A stretch of DNA of 64,000 nt from Streptomyces sp. NBC_00569 (GCF_036345255.1 NZ_CP107783.1:5071501-5135500); one strand, 5' to 3'; positions 16,281 to 25,145 are shown, counted from the stretch's first letter. Translations and numbers: made by a program. The notes: a model not told the origin generated them from the sequence alone.

Positions 16281-17122
16281 TGGGTCGCCGTACCGATCTG
16301 TCCTCCCTGCTGTCCTCCGGCGCCGCGGCCCCGGCCGCGGAAACAGCGGGCGAAGGCACCCAGCCCGTCTCCCGCGACGCCGCGCACCCCGTCTCCCGCG
16401 ACGCCGCGCACCCCGTCACCGTCGCGCTCGCCGACCTCGCCGAGAACCCCGACAACCCGCGCCACGAGCTGCGCGACCTGGACGGGCTCGCCGAGACGGT
16501 GCGCGAGCGCGGGGTGCTCCAGGCGCTCGGGGTGGTCCCCCGCGCCGTGTTCCTCGCGGCGCACCCGCACCACGAGGAGGCCGTGGGCCGGGCCCCGTAC
16601 GTCGTCCTGCACGGCCACCGGCGGCTCGCCGCGGCCCGGATGGCGGGCCTGGACGAGGTGCCCGTCCTGGTGCGCGAGGACGCGTCCCGCACCGACGAGG
16701 ACGCCCTGATCGAGAACGTCCAGCGCGACGACCTCACCGAGCTGGAGCAGGCCCAGGCCATCCAGGGCCTGATCAAGAGCTACGGCTACTCGCAGCGCCA
16801 GGTCGCCGCCCGGATCGGCAAGACGCAGGGCTTCGTCTCGCAGCGCCTGTCCCTGATGAAGCTGCGCGAGGACCTCCAGGAGGCACTGGCCGACGGCCGC
16901 GTCTCGGTCGAGGACGCCCGCCGCATCGCCCGCCTCCCCCAGGAGGAGCAGGCGCTCCCCGGCGACACCGGCACACCCCCGCCGACCGTGCCGAAGGCCC
17001 GGCGTGATTACGGCGTAATCAAAATCGACAGCCGGGGCACCCCGGAAGAGGTCGTCGAGTCCCTCCGACGCCATCTCGCCCCCGCGGCCCTCGACCGGAT
17101 CCTGGAACTCCTCGGCCGCTGA
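16280..17122 (+). CDS. ParB/Spo0J-like partition protein (second copy)
   Basis: A 280-residue ParB. Order: disordered N-terminus with a duplicated PVSRDAAH segment, the ParB N-domain (LAENPDNPRHEL; VLHGHRRLAAARMAG in place of the usual GERRYRA box; LIENVQRDDLTELEQA), the KorB-type helix-turn-helix (YSQRQVAARIGKTQGFVSQRL), and a short C-terminal dimerisation region. ATG 16280 overlaps the parA stop by one base, so the pair is translationally coupled. A 17-bp perfect palindrome inside the coding sequence (17005-17021) could be its own binding site. The target is probably not the chromosomal parS. Confidence 0.88.
   Translation: MGRRTDLSSLLSSGAAAPAAETAGEGTQPVSRDAAHPVSRDAAHPVTVALADLAENPDNPRHELRDLDGLAETVRERGVLQALGVVPRAVFLAAHPHHEEAVGRAPYVVLHGHRRLAAARMAGLDEVPVLVREDASRTDEDALIENVQRDDLTELEQAQAIQGLIKSYGYSQRQVAARIGKTQGFVSQRLSLMKLREDLQEALADGRVSVEDARRIARLPQEEQALPGDTGTPPPTVPKARRDYGVIKIDSRGTPEEVVESLRRHLAPAALDRILELLGR
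16364..16411. repeat. 24-bp tandem duplication within parB
   Basis: Two exact 24-bp copies (16364-16387 and 16388-16411) encode PVSRDAAH twice in the N-terminal linker, keeping the frame. Confidence 0.8.
17005..17021. promoter_or_regulatory. 17-bp perfect palindrome in parB coding sequence
   Basis: TGATTACGGCGTAATCA is a perfect dyad with one central G. It uses codons rare in this window (GTA, followed by AAA), which suggests selection on the DNA rather than the protein. Candidate centromere-like site for this ParB. Confidence 0.4.
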
Positions 17123-17209
17123 GCACACCCGCGGGCGGCCGGGCGCCGGATGGCGGGGGGATTCCTCTACCGTTGCCTGAGAATGCGCCACGGAGAGCAG
17201 TCATCGCAC

Positions 17210-18892
17210 ATGTCCACTGGACCGGTTCCCACCCTCGACCCCGGCGTCGCGGCGCCCGCGGAGGCCGTCGCGCCGCTGATGCGCGGCATCGACGTGCTGC
17301 GCGGGCTCACCGACGCCGGCGGCACGCTCAGCCTCAGCGAGCTCGCGCGGGCCACCGGCCTCGCCCGGTCCACGGTCGACCGGATCTGCGCGACCCTCGC
17401 GCACATGGGGTGCCTGCGCCTCGACGGGCGTGACGCCACGCTCGCGCCACCGCTGATGGCCGTGGGCAACGCCTATCTCGGCGCCCTGCGGCTGCCCGCG
17501 CTGCTCGGCCCGCGCGCCGAGCGGCTCGCGGACGAGCTCGACGAATCGGTCTCTCTCGCGGTCCCCGACGGGGACGGGATCCGCTTCATCCACCAGGCGA
17601 CCCGCCGCCGCGCCATGTCGCTGAGCTTCCGCATCGGCGACCTGCTGCCCGCCGAACGCACCGCGCCGGGACCGCTGTTCGCGGGTGCGTGGGACGAGGA
17701 CCGGTGGGACCGGTGGCGGGCGCGCCGGGCCGCGGATCCCGAGGACCGCGCGTTCCCCGCGGTACCGCCCCGTCAGGAGGCGGAGACGGAGCCGTTCGAG
17801 GAGCGCGCGGCGCGCGCCGGGGCCGCCGGCTGGGCCCTCGACGACCAGCTCATCGAGCCCGGCCTCGTCGCGCTCGCCGTGCCCGTGCGCGGCCCCGGGG
17901 GTGACGTCGCGTGCGTGGTCAGCGTCGTCAGCCACACCAGCCGGCACACCGCCGCATCACTGCGCGAGGCGATGCTGGGGCGGCTGCGGGACGCCGTCAC
18001 GGAGATGGAGGAGGCGCTGCGCGGGCCGGTTCCGGACAGCCCCGCGCCGACGGGACCGGATGCGACCGGACCGGACGCCGCGTGGGCCGCCGAGGCCAAG
18101 CAGCGGCTCGGCCGGGACTTCGTCGAGTCGCTGGCGCGCGGCCTCGCCGTGCTGACCGTCTTCGGGCCCGGGCGGGCCGAGCTGAACCTCACCGACATCG
18201 CCGCGGCGACGGGCCTGGCGCGGGCCACCGCGCGCCGCGCCCTGATCACCCTGGAGCACCTCGGATACGTCGCCTCGCGCGGCCGGGGCTTCTGGCTGAC
18301 GCCCCGAGTCCTCGCCCTCGGCTTCCCGCCCCTGTCCCACCTCACGCTGCCCGAGATCGCCACGCCCCACATGCGGGCTCTCTCGGCCGAGCTGCACGAC
18401 TCGGTGTCCCTGACCGTGCTCGACGGCGACGACATCCGGTACACGGCACGGATCGCGACGAGCCGTGTGATGAGCGTGAACATCTCGGTCGGGACCCGCT
18501 TCCCCGCCTTCGCCACGTCCATGGGGCGGGTCCTGCTAGCGGGTCTCGCCCCGGCCGAGCGCGCCGCGTTCCTCGCCCGGGCCGACCTGGCCCCGCTCAC
18601 CCCGCGCACCGTCACCGGCGCCGACCGGCTCGGCGCGCTCCTGGACGACGTACGGCACCGGGGCCACGCGGTCGTGGACGGGGAGCTGGAGGAGGGGCTG
18701 CGCTCCGTCGCCGTGCCGGTGCGCGACCTCGCCGGGCAGGTCGTCGCCGCGGTGAACGTGGCCACGCACAGCAGCCGCCGCGACCTGGCCCGCGTCACGG
18801 ACGAGGTCCTTCCCGCGCTGCTCGCCACGGCCTCGCGCATCGAGGCCGATCTGCACGTCGCCGGGCGGTTCGCCCGCATCCCCGCGGCATAG
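17210..18892 (+). CDS. Double-length IclR family regulator
   Basis: A 560-residue fusion of two complete IclR proteins. The first winged helix is LMRGIDVLRGLTDAGGTLSLSELARATGLARSTVDRI (about 20-90), with its effector domain to about 270. The second winged helix is LARGLAVLTVFGPGRAELNLTDIAAATGLARATARRAL (about 310-365), with its effector domain to the end (SVSLTVLDGDDIRY, FATSMGRVLLA). Usual IclR proteins are about 260 residues; tandem forms occur near aromatic catabolism genes in Streptomyces. ATG 17210 after GGAGAG is preferred; ATG 17150 is the alternative. The nearby amidohydrolase and possible dioxygenase remnants hint that it once controlled a lost catabolic set. Confidence 0.88.
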   Translation: MSTGPVPTLDPGVAAPAEAVAPLMRGIDVLRGLTDAGGTLSLSELARATGLARSTVDRICATLAHMGCLRLDGRDATLAPPLMAVGNAYLGALRLPALLGPRAERLADELDESVSLAVPDGDGIRFIHQATRRRAMSLSFRIGDLLPAERTAPGPLFAGAWDEDRWDRWRARRAADPEDRAFPAVPPRQEAETEPFEERAARAGAAGWALDDQLIEPGLVALAVPVRGPGGDVACVVSVVSHTSRHTAASLREAMLGRLRDAVTEMEEALRGPVPDSPAPTGPDATGPDAAWAAEAKQRLGRDFVESLARGLAVLTVFGPGRAELNLTDIAAATGLARATARRALITLEHLGYVASRGRGFWLTPRVLALGFPPLSHLTLPEIATPHMRALSAELHDSVSLTVLDGDDIRYTARIATSRVMSVNISVGTRFPAFATSMGRVLLAGLAPAERAAFLARADLAPLTPRTVTGADRLGALLDDVRHRGHAVVDGELEEGLRSVAVPVRDLAGQVVAAVNVATHSSRRDLARVTDEVLPALLATASRIEADLHVAGRFARIPAA

Positions 18893-18969
18893 AAACGGGC
18901 CGCAGTGTTGCGGATCGCAGGACGACGGAGGTCAATGGAAGGCGGGGGGAAAGGCAGAAAGGAGCCGTC

Positions 18970-19365
18970 ATGGCTCACGCGGCACCCGCCTCAGGAACCT
19001 CCGGCCTGCGCTCCATGGCGGCCGGCTCCAGGCTCTCGATGGCGCTCCCTCTCCTGCTCGGCATCGTCTACGGCTTCTGGGCCTCGGGCATCCGGCGCGA
19101 TGCCGGCCCGATCACGACGGGCAACGTTCTGTTCGGCTTCCTCACGGGCATCATCGTCGCCGTGGTCACCTTCGGGATCCACCGGGCGTCGTCCCGGCTG
19201 CCGCGCGAACTGCGCGCCGTCACCTGGGCCGCGTGGGCCGGTATCGCGTTCGGCTATCTCTACAGCCTGACCGACGCCACGGTCCTGCGGTCCACGATCA
19301 TGGCTCTGACGGTCGCCGTCGGTGTGTTCGCGGCGATGTTCTACCGCTACTACACACATGAGTGA
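18970..19365 (+). CDS. Hypothetical four-helix membrane protein
   Basis: A 131-residue protein with four hydrophobic segments (LSMALPLLLGIVYGFWASG, VLFGFLTGIIVAVVTFGI, VTWAAWAGIAFGYLYSL, MALTVAVGVFAAMFYRYY) and short loops. GAAAGGAGC at 18957-18964 supports ATG 18970. No family recognised. It lies 77 bp after the IclR gene and ends shortly before a strong hairpin. Confidence 0.75.
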   Translation: MAHAAPASGTSGLRSMAAGSRLSMALPLLLGIVYGFWASGIRRDAGPITTGNVLFGFLTGIIVAVVTFGIHRASSRLPRELRAVTWAAWAGIAFGYLYSLTDATVLRSTIMALTVAVGVFAAMFYRYYTHE

Positions 19366-19395
19366 CAGACCATCAGGGCCACTCGGCAAGTGACC

Positions 19396-19530
19396 TCAGA
19401 TCGGCGCGAAAGCGGCGGCGCCTCGGAAGGCGCCGCCGCTCGCGCTCGCCGGGCCGGCTGTGGCGACGGCGAGGGCGCCACCCGCGAGCAGGGCGGCCGC
19501 GAAGGTCCACAGGCACGCAGGGGTGCCCAT
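19396..19530 (-). CDS. Possible small secreted peptide (doubtful)
   Basis: A 44-residue frame, MGTPACLWTFAAALLAGGALA followed by ASA and a short tail, looks like a signal peptide with almost no mature part. Its 3' half contains the strong hairpin at 19411-19440, which argues that this is terminator sequence rather than a gene. Listed only as a possibility. Confidence 0.2.
   Translation of the reverse strand: MGTPACLWTFAAALLAGGALAVATAGPASASGGAFRGAAAFAPI
19411..19440. terminator. 13-bp perfect hairpin after the four-helix protein
   Basis: AGCGGCGGCGCCT (19411-19423) pairs with AGGCGCCGCCGCT (19428-19440) around a CGGA loop, 46 bp past the stop at 19365. Confidence 0.75.
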
Positions 19531-19652
19531 GATCGCCTCGTGGCTCCCCTCACGGCGTAGCACCCGTTCGGCCGAGCCCTCCACCGCGGACCCCGCCATC
19601 TGCCCTGCCCCCGCTGGCGCCCCCTGCCGCGTGCCCGTTGCCTGGGAGGGTG

Positions 19653-20561
19653 ATGCGAAGAGCCCTGTCCGTCGTCCTGCTGGCCCTGGCCTGCCTGCTC
19701 GTGCCGCTCGGCACGCTCTCCGTATGGGCGAGGTACGAGGTCGGGGACAGTGACCGGTACGTCGCGACGATGGCTCCGCTCGCCGCGGAACCGGCCGTGC
19801 GGGGCGCGGTCGCCGACGCCGTCACGAACGGCATCGTGGCGCAACTCGACGCGGGGCCGCTCCAGTCGGCGGTCGACGCGTTCGTGCACGACGCGGTGAA
19901 GTCGTTCACCGGCACCGAGGCCTTCCAGACGGCGTGGAACACGGCGAACCGGGCCGCGCACGACGCCGTGCAGCAGGCCGTCGACGACGGCACCGACGGC
20001 CCGGTCACCCTCGACCTCGCGCCCGTCACCGGGCAGGTCAGGCAGCAGCTCAGCGACGACGGCGTACCCTTCGCCAACCGCATCCCCGTCACGCACACCA
20101 CGATCATCGTGATGAACTCGCGCGACCTCGAACGGCTGCGTGAGTCGCTGCTCCTGCTCCAACGGGCGGGCCTGTGGCTGCCGTTCGCCGCGTTCATCTC
20201 CGCCGCCACCGGGCTCGCGCTCGCCCGGCGCCGGCGCCGGGCCCTCACCGCGACGGCGCTCGGCGTGGCCCTGGCCGCGGCGGCGCTCCTCGTCGCGCTC
20301 GCGATGTGCCGCTCCCTCACTCTCGACAACCTGCCCTCGGACGTGGGCCGCTCCGCGGCGGGCGCGGCCTACGACGCCCTCAGCTCGTCGGTGCGCACCG
20401 CGTCCCTGTGGACGGCCGGCACGGCCCTCACCGTGGCCCTCTGCACCTGGCTGCCGGGGCGCCTGCGCCACAGGCCCTCACCACACCCTCCGGCTCCTCC
20501 CGAAATGCGGCCCGCCGCTTCCGGGGTGAGCATGCCAGTGACACCGAGGAGGACTGAATGA
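19653..20561 (+). CDS. Hypothetical membrane protein with large extracytoplasmic domain
   Basis: A 302-residue protein. The N-terminal helix (RALSVVLLALACLLVPLGTL) is followed by an extracytoplasmic region of about 140 residues (WARYEVGDSDRYVATMAPLAAEP, ending DLERLRESLLLLQR). Three further hydrophobic segments and a proline-rich tail complete it. The WARY-V-D-DRYV-TM-PLA pattern is common to a family of uncharacterised actinomycete membrane proteins. GGGAGGG precedes ATG 19653. The stop overlaps the next start (ATGA), so it forms an operon with the DUF7144-like gene. Confidence 0.78.
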   Translation: MRRALSVVLLALACLLVPLGTLSVWARYEVGDSDRYVATMAPLAAEPAVRGAVADAVTNGIVAQLDAGPLQSAVDAFVHDAVKSFTGTEAFQTAWNTANRAAHDAVQQAVDDGTDGPVTLDLAPVTGQVRQQLSDDGVPFANRIPVTHTTIIVMNSRDLERLRESLLLLQRAGLWLPFAAFISAATGLALARRRRRALTATALGVALAAAALLVALAMCRSLTLDNLPSDVGRSAAGAAYDALSSSVRTASLWTAGTALTVALCTWLPGRLRHRPSPHPPAPPEMRPAASGVSMPVTPRRTE

Positions 20562-21061
20562 GCGAGACCCCCACCACCCCGACACCGCCCGGCCCCGGTC
20601 CCGACGCCGGCCACGGCGTCTGGTCGGACAAGCACCGCTCCGCCGCGCCCGACCCCACCCGGGGCTACGGCGCGGGCAGCGGCTGGGCGTCCGGCGGCAC
20701 GGTCTTCGCCGGCGTCCTGATGATGGTCGGCGGCATCCTGGGCATCCTGAACGGCATCGCGGGCATCGCCAAGGACGACGTGTACGCCCGCATCGGCACC
20801 TACACGTACGCCTTCAACCTCACCACGTGGGGCTGGATCCACCTGATCATCGGCGTCATCGTCGCGGTCACCGGCTTCGGCGTCCTCAAGGGCCACGGCT
20901 GGGCGCGCGGCGTCGGCGTCGCCATCGCCGCGCTGTACATCATCGCGTACTTCATGTTCCTGCCCTACGAGCCCATCTGGTCGGTCATCGCGATCGCCAT
21001 CGGCGTCTTCGTCATCTGGGCGCTGGTCAGCGACGGTTCGGACAACGCCGCCCGGGCCTGA
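20558..21061 (+). CDS. DUF7144-like four-helix membrane protein
   Basis: A 167-residue protein: a proline/glycine-rich N-terminal cytosolic stretch of about 45 residues, then four hydrophobic helices (GTVFAGVLMMVGGILGILNGIAGI, WGWIHLIIGVIVAVTGFGVL, GVGVAIAALYIIAYFMFLPYEP, IWSVIAIAIGVFVIWALV). The helix signatures match the small Streptomyces family labelled DUF7144. Function unknown. ATG 20558 overlaps the upstream stop by 4 bp. Confidence 0.78.
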   Translation: MSETPTTPTPPGPGPDAGHGVWSDKHRSAAPDPTRGYGAGSGWASGGTVFAGVLMMVGGILGILNGIAGIAKDDVYARIGTYTYAFNLTTWGWIHLIIGVIVAVTGFGVLKGHGWARGVGVAIAALYIIAYFMFLPYEPIWSVIAIAIGVFVIWALVSDGSDNAARA

Positions 21062-21159
21062 GACCGGGCAACCGTTCCCCGCGCCGGCCCGTCTTTGAGG
21101 GAGGATTCCGGCATCCGGCGCCGGAGGGTGCCGGAGCGAGCGGAAGGCGGGCCCGGGCC

Positions 21160-22179
21160 TTGGAGCATGTGACGCAAGCGCCCGGCCCACCGCCGGTCCT
21201 CTCCTACGACGACCGGGACCGCAGGCCGGGCCGCACCCTGGCCGCCTGGGCGGCCGGCCTGCTCCTCGCCGGAGTCAGCGCGGTCGTGGGCTGCCGGATC
21301 GCGGACGTGGACGGGGTCACCCCCGTCCCCCAGCTCCTGGCGTTCCTGCCCTGGCTCCTCGCCCCCACGGGCGTCGCGCTGCTGCTCTCGGCGCTCGCGC
21401 GCCGGCGGCTCGGCATGGTGTGGGGCGTCGCGGTCCTGGGCGCCCTCGCCTGGTACATCGAGCCGTACGGCAAGGACGTCGAGGCGAGCGGGCCGCCCGT
21501 CGCGGAGGTGCGGGTCCTCTCCTCGAACGTCCAGTTCGGGCGCGGCACCGAGTCGCTGGTGGGCGCGGTGCGCCGCGAGCGGCCCGGCCTGGTGTTCGTC
21601 GAGGAGTGCGATCACGGGTGCCAGGACACCCTGCGCCGTGAGCTGCCGCGCGCCGACTTCCCGTACCGGCAGGCCGTGGAGGCGAGCGGATCGAAGGGGT
21701 CGGTGATTCTGAGCCGGTATCCCCTCAAGGCCGCCGCGGGCGTCCCCGGGACCATGGGCATGCCAGGCGCCGTCGCCGATGTGAAGGGCCACGACGTGCG
21801 GGTCCAGCTCGCGCACCCGATGCCTCCGCTGCCCCGCCAGGTCGGCCTGTGGCGCTCCGAGCTGGGCGGGCTGCGCGACTTCGCCGCCGCGGGCCGCTCG
21901 CGGCCGACCATCCTGGCCGGGGACTTCAACGCCACGCAGGACCACGCCGCGTTCCGCCGCATCCTCGACGCGGGCCTGCACGACAGCGCCCGCCTCACCC
22001 GGAAGTCCCGCGCCCCGAGCTGGCCCTCGCGCGTCCGCCCGCCGCTCGGCACCCAGATCGACCACGTGCTCGTGAGCGAGGAGTTCTCCCCGCACACCGC
22101 CCGCTTCGTCGAACTGGCCGACACCGACCACCGGGCCCTCCTCGTCGACCTGACGATGCACCGACCGGCGACGCCCTGA
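21160..22179 (+). CDS. Endonuclease/exonuclease/phosphatase family membrane protein
   Basis: About 339 residues. Three N-terminal hydrophobic segments (about 25-115) anchor a DNase I-like phosphodiesterase domain. That domain has VRVLSSNVQFGRG, VFVEECDHGC (catalytic Glu), ILAGDFNATQDH (Asp/Asn), TQIDHVLVSEEF and DTDHRALLVDL (final catalytic His). The catalytic domain should face outside and cleave a phosphodiester or phosphomonoester. TTG 21160 is the likely start, with GGAAGG at 21142-21147; GTG 21169 is an alternative. Confidence 0.85.
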   Translation: MEHVTQAPGPPPVLSYDDRDRRPGRTLAAWAAGLLLAGVSAVVGCRIADVDGVTPVPQLLAFLPWLLAPTGVALLLSALARRRLGMVWGVAVLGALAWYIEPYGKDVEASGPPVAEVRVLSSNVQFGRGTESLVGAVRRERPGLVFVEECDHGCQDTLRRELPRADFPYRQAVEASGSKGSVILSRYPLKAAAGVPGTMGMPGAVADVKGHDVRVQLAHPMPPLPRQVGLWRSELGGLRDFAAAGRSRPTILAGDFNATQDHAAFRRILDAGLHDSARLTRKSRAPSWPSRVRPPLGTQIDHVLVSEEFSPHTARFVELADTDHRALLVDLTMHRPATP

Positions 22180-22202
22180 GCGCCGGGGCACCGTAGCGTT
22201 CA

Positions 22203-24170
22203 ATGGACGGCATGCGCCCAGAGTCCCCGGCCCGCCATCTCGCACCGCCCGACTGGCTGGTCAGGAGTCTGCGTCCGCACCCCGCGCCGATCCCCTGGGC
22301 GGCCGTCGCGCGCGCCGCACTCGCGCTGTCGCTGCCGCTCGCGATCGGGCTCGCCGCCGGGCAGCCCGCGTACGGGGCGCTCGCCTCCATGGGCGCCCTG
22401 TCCGGAGTCATCGGCGACACCGCCGACGCCTACCGGATGCGGATCCTCAACATCGCGGTGCCGCAGCTCTTCGGCGCGGTCGGCGTGACGGTCGGGGCGT
22501 CCGTGTTCGGGCACGGCTGGGCCGCCGTCGCCACGGTCACGGGCGTGGCGCTCCTCTCCGGGATGATCTCGACGATCGGCGCGGTCGCCTCGGTGTCCGG
22601 GCTGCTGCTCCTGCTCAACTGCGTGATCGGCGCCGGGCTGCCCCTGCCGGGTCCGTGGTGGCTCGCGCCGCTCCTGATGACGGGTGGCGGACTCCTCGTC
22701 CTCGCGCTCGCGCTGCTCGCCTGGCCGTTGCGGTCCGGGGTGCCGGAACGCGCGGCCGTCGCCGCCACGTACCGCTCCGTCGCGAATCTGCTCGCGTCGG
22801 CGGCCGACCCCGAGAACTACGCCGAGACCCGCTTCGCCGTCACCCAGTCCTTCAACCAGGCCTACGACCTCGTCCTCGCCCGGCGCGCCCTCGCCCACGG
22901 CCGCAACCCCGAACTGGTGCGCCTGCTCGCCCTGTTGAACGCGCTCACCCCGATCGCCGAGGCCGCGCCCGCCGCCCACCAGCACGGGGTGCCGCTCCCC
23001 GCCGCCGTCCCCGACGCCGTACGCCGCCTGGCCGACGCCGTCGCCACCGGCAGCACCGACGCGGGGCCCCTCGACCTGCCCGCACCCGAAGGACCCGCCG
23101 CCCGCGCCGTCGACCACGCGGTGCGGCACGCCGCCGACCTCGTCACCAGCAAGAACACGGACCCCCACCGCGGCCTCGACGCCGACCGTCTCGGCCGGCC
23201 CGCCGTCCTGCGCGTGCGCGCCCTCCGCGCCGCGCGCAGCGTCGTGCTGTCCGGCTCCTCCTGGCGCTACGGGCTGCGGCTGGCCGTGTGCATCGGCATC
23301 GCCCAGGTCCTCGTCTCGACGGTGCCGGTCCCGCGCTCCTACTGGGTGGCGCTGACCATCACGTTCGTCCTCAAGCCCGACTTCGGCTCGGTGTTCTCGC
23401 GGGCCGTCCTGCGCGCGCTCGGCACGGCGGTCGGGCTCGTACTCGCCACGGTGGTCCTCGCCGAGGTGCCCCGCGGGTGGTGGGACGTGCCCGTGCTGAT
23501 GGCCCTCGCCGCGCTCATCCCGGCGCTCACCCCGCGCGGCTACGGCTATCAGACCGCCGCCATCACGCCGGCCATCCTGCTGCTGTCCGACACCCTCAAC
23601 CACCAGGGCATCGGGCTCGTCCTGCCACGGCTCCTGGACAGCCTCATGGGCTGCGCCATCGCGCTGGTCGCCGGATATCTGCTGTGGCCCGAGAGCTGGC
23701 ACACCCGCATCGGGGACCGGCTCGCCGACGCCGTCGCGGACACCGCGACGTACGTGGAGCGCGCGTTCGGGGCGTCCGCTGACCCGGACGTCCCGGCCGC
23801 CCGCGCGCGGATGCGCCGCCGGCTCTACCGCGACCTGTCCGTCATCCGCTCGGAGTTCCAGCGCGCCCTGACCGAACCGCCGCCCACGGGGCGCCTCGCC
23901 GCCGCCTGGTGGCCGCTCGTCGTCGCCGTGGAACGCATCGTGGACGCGACGACCGCGGCGCGGGTCCGGGTCAAGCAGGGGGCGCCGCCGCCGGGGCCCG
24001 CCGAGGTGGCGCAGGCCGCGGGGCAGCTGCGGGAGCTGGCACAGGGGCTGCGCGCTGCCGACGTCCTGAAGGGGGTGCGCGCCGACTTCAGCGAGGCGGA
24101 CCGCGACGGGGTGCTGGAACCCGTACGCCAGGAGGTCGCGGCCGCCCGCTCCATCGCCTCACCGCACTGA
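22203..24170 (+). CDS. FUSC family transporter (aromatic acid exporter/YccS-like)
   Basis: A 655-residue protein with two clusters of five to six transmembrane helices (about 35-180 and 350-500), each followed by a soluble alpha-helical domain. The second cluster has SYWVALTITFVLKPDFGSVFSRAVLRALGTAVG, the fusaric acid resistance family signature, and LRPHPAPIPWAAVARAALALSLP opens the first. These proteins are thought to export aromatic carboxylates or other small acids. ATG 22203; ATG 22212 also possible. Confidence 0.88.
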   Translation: MDGMRPESPARHLAPPDWLVRSLRPHPAPIPWAAVARAALALSLPLAIGLAAGQPAYGALASMGALSGVIGDTADAYRMRILNIAVPQLFGAVGVTVGASVFGHGWAAVATVTGVALLSGMISTIGAVASVSGLLLLLNCVIGAGLPLPGPWWLAPLLMTGGGLLVLALALLAWPLRSGVPERAAVAATYRSVANLLASAADPENYAETRFAVTQSFNQAYDLVLARRALAHGRNPELVRLLALLNALTPIAEAAPAAHQHGVPLPAAVPDAVRRLADAVATGSTDAGPLDLPAPEGPAARAVDHAVRHAADLVTSKNTDPHRGLDADRLGRPAVLRVRALRAARSVVLSGSSWRYGLRLAVCIGIAQVLVSTVPVPRSYWVALTITFVLKPDFGSVFSRAVLRALGTAVGLVLATVVLAEVPRGWWDVPVLMALAALIPALTPRGYGYQTAAITPAILLLSDTLNHQGIGLVLPRLLDSLMGCAIALVAGYLLWPESWHTRIGDRLADAVADTATYVERAFGASADPDVPAARARMRRRLYRDLSVIRSEFQRALTEPPPTGRLAAAWWPLVVAVERIVDATTAARVRVKQGAPPPGPAEVAQAAGQLRELAQGLRAADVLKGVRADFSEADRDGVLEPVRQEVAAARSIASPH

Positions 24171-24194
24171 GGCCGGCAGCCGCCACGGGACGCG

Positions 24195-24230
24195 GATGCG
24201 GGCCGCCCCGGGGAGGGGACGGCCCGCATC
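24195..24230. terminator. Hairpin between convergent FUSC and snpA
   Basis: GATGCGGGCCG (24195-24205) pairs with CGGCCCGCATC (24220-24230); an 11-bp stem that can serve both convergent genes. Confidence 0.65.
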
Positions 24231-24282
24231 GGTGTGGGGGGTGGCTCCGGTACGCCGGACGATGATGGTCGGCCGGTGAGGG

Positions 24283-24948
24283 TCAGCCGGTCGTGGCGGA
24301 CTTCTCCAGCGACTTCACGGCCTTCGCGAAGCCGTTGGCCCACAGCTGGTTGACGCGGGACTTCTCGTTCGCGTCCGGGTACGGGTTCGTGCAGGACGGG
24401 CCCGGGCCGCCGCCCGACATCAGCTCGCTGCACGGCCCCTCGTAGTGGTCGGGGAGCCCGAGGACGTGACCGGTCTCGTGCGCGGTCACACGGGTGGAGT
24501 CGTACTGCTGGTTCTGCGCGTAGTCCAGGAAGATGTATCCGCTGCCGTGCCCGTCCGTGGACGCGTACGAGCCGCGCGAGTCGTTGCCCTCGTAGTAGGC
24601 GAAGTCGCCGCCGCCCGAGGACGCCTGGAGCTTCACGTTCGACACGGAGGAGTTCCATATCGACGTGCTGTTGGCTATCTGCTGCGCGAAGGACGGGGCG
24701 CCCGACGCGTCGTACGTGACGGTGACCGACGCGGCGTGCGGGTGCGCGGCGCGCTTCTGCGCGACCGACTTCAGGACGGCCTGGAAGAACGCCTTGTTGG
24801 CGGCGGCCTCCTCGGCCGAACCCGCGTAGTGGGTGTAGCCGGCGACGACCGGGGCCGGGGCGGCGGACGCGGGGGCCGCGGTGGCGAGCGCGCCGGCGGC
24901 CATGCCGATGCCGACCGCGACCGAGGCGCAGCGCAGGGAGAGCTTCAT
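24283..24948 (-). CDS. snpA: Snapalysin (secreted small zinc metalloprotease)
   Basis: A 221-residue secreted protease. A signal peptide ([30 protein letters not shown]) is followed by a propeptide-like stretch and a catalytic domain. The zinc motif [12 protein letters not shown] (HExxHxxGxxD) is that of the M7 snapalysins, followed by [14 protein letters not shown] with the Met-turn. Length is that of Streptomyces SnpA/MprA. It is divergent from a LysR gene, the well-known arrangement in which the neighbouring LysR protein activates the protease. The snp/mpr link is established for S. lividans and S. coelicolor. Confidence 0.93.
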   Translation of the reverse strand: MKLSLRCASVAVGIGMAAGALATAAPASAAPAPVVAGYTHYAGSAEEAAANKAFFQAVLKSVAQKRAAHPHAASVTVTYDASGAPSFAQQIANSTSIWNSSVSNVKLQASSGGGDFAYYEGNDSRGSYASTDGHGSGYIFLDYAQNQQYDSTRVTAHETGHVLGLPDHYEGPCSELMSGGGPGPSCTNPYPDANEKSRVNQLWANGFAKAVKSLEKSATTG

Positions 24949-25051
24949 GTGGGGGGCTCCTCCTCGTTCCGTGAGTGGGGGTTACGTGAACGGTTCGGTA
25001 CGAGGGAGAGTGTGGAGGTGCCCGGGACCCCTGGGGATGATGGCAATTGGC

Positions 25052-25068
25052 GATAGGGCGGAGCTATC
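25052..25068. promoter_or_regulatory. LysR box (T-N11-A) between snpA and snpR
   Basis: GATAG-N7-CTATC is a perfect dyad with T at 25054 and A at 25066, exactly the T-N11-A spacing of LysR sites. It lies 104 bp from the snpA start and about 78 bp from the regulator start. Confidence 0.65.
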
Positions 25069-25145
25069 ACCCGCCCAACTCGCCCGTTTCGGTTCGCATT
25101 TGGACGTCTGGTGCGACCTCCGCGACCGCCTTACGCTCGATGCCC

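Noticed and set aside
19396..19599. Small minus-strand frame with a signal-peptide look
   Set aside because: Its 3' half is a perfect 13-bp terminator hairpin. Kept only as a low-confidence feature from the internal ATG 19530.
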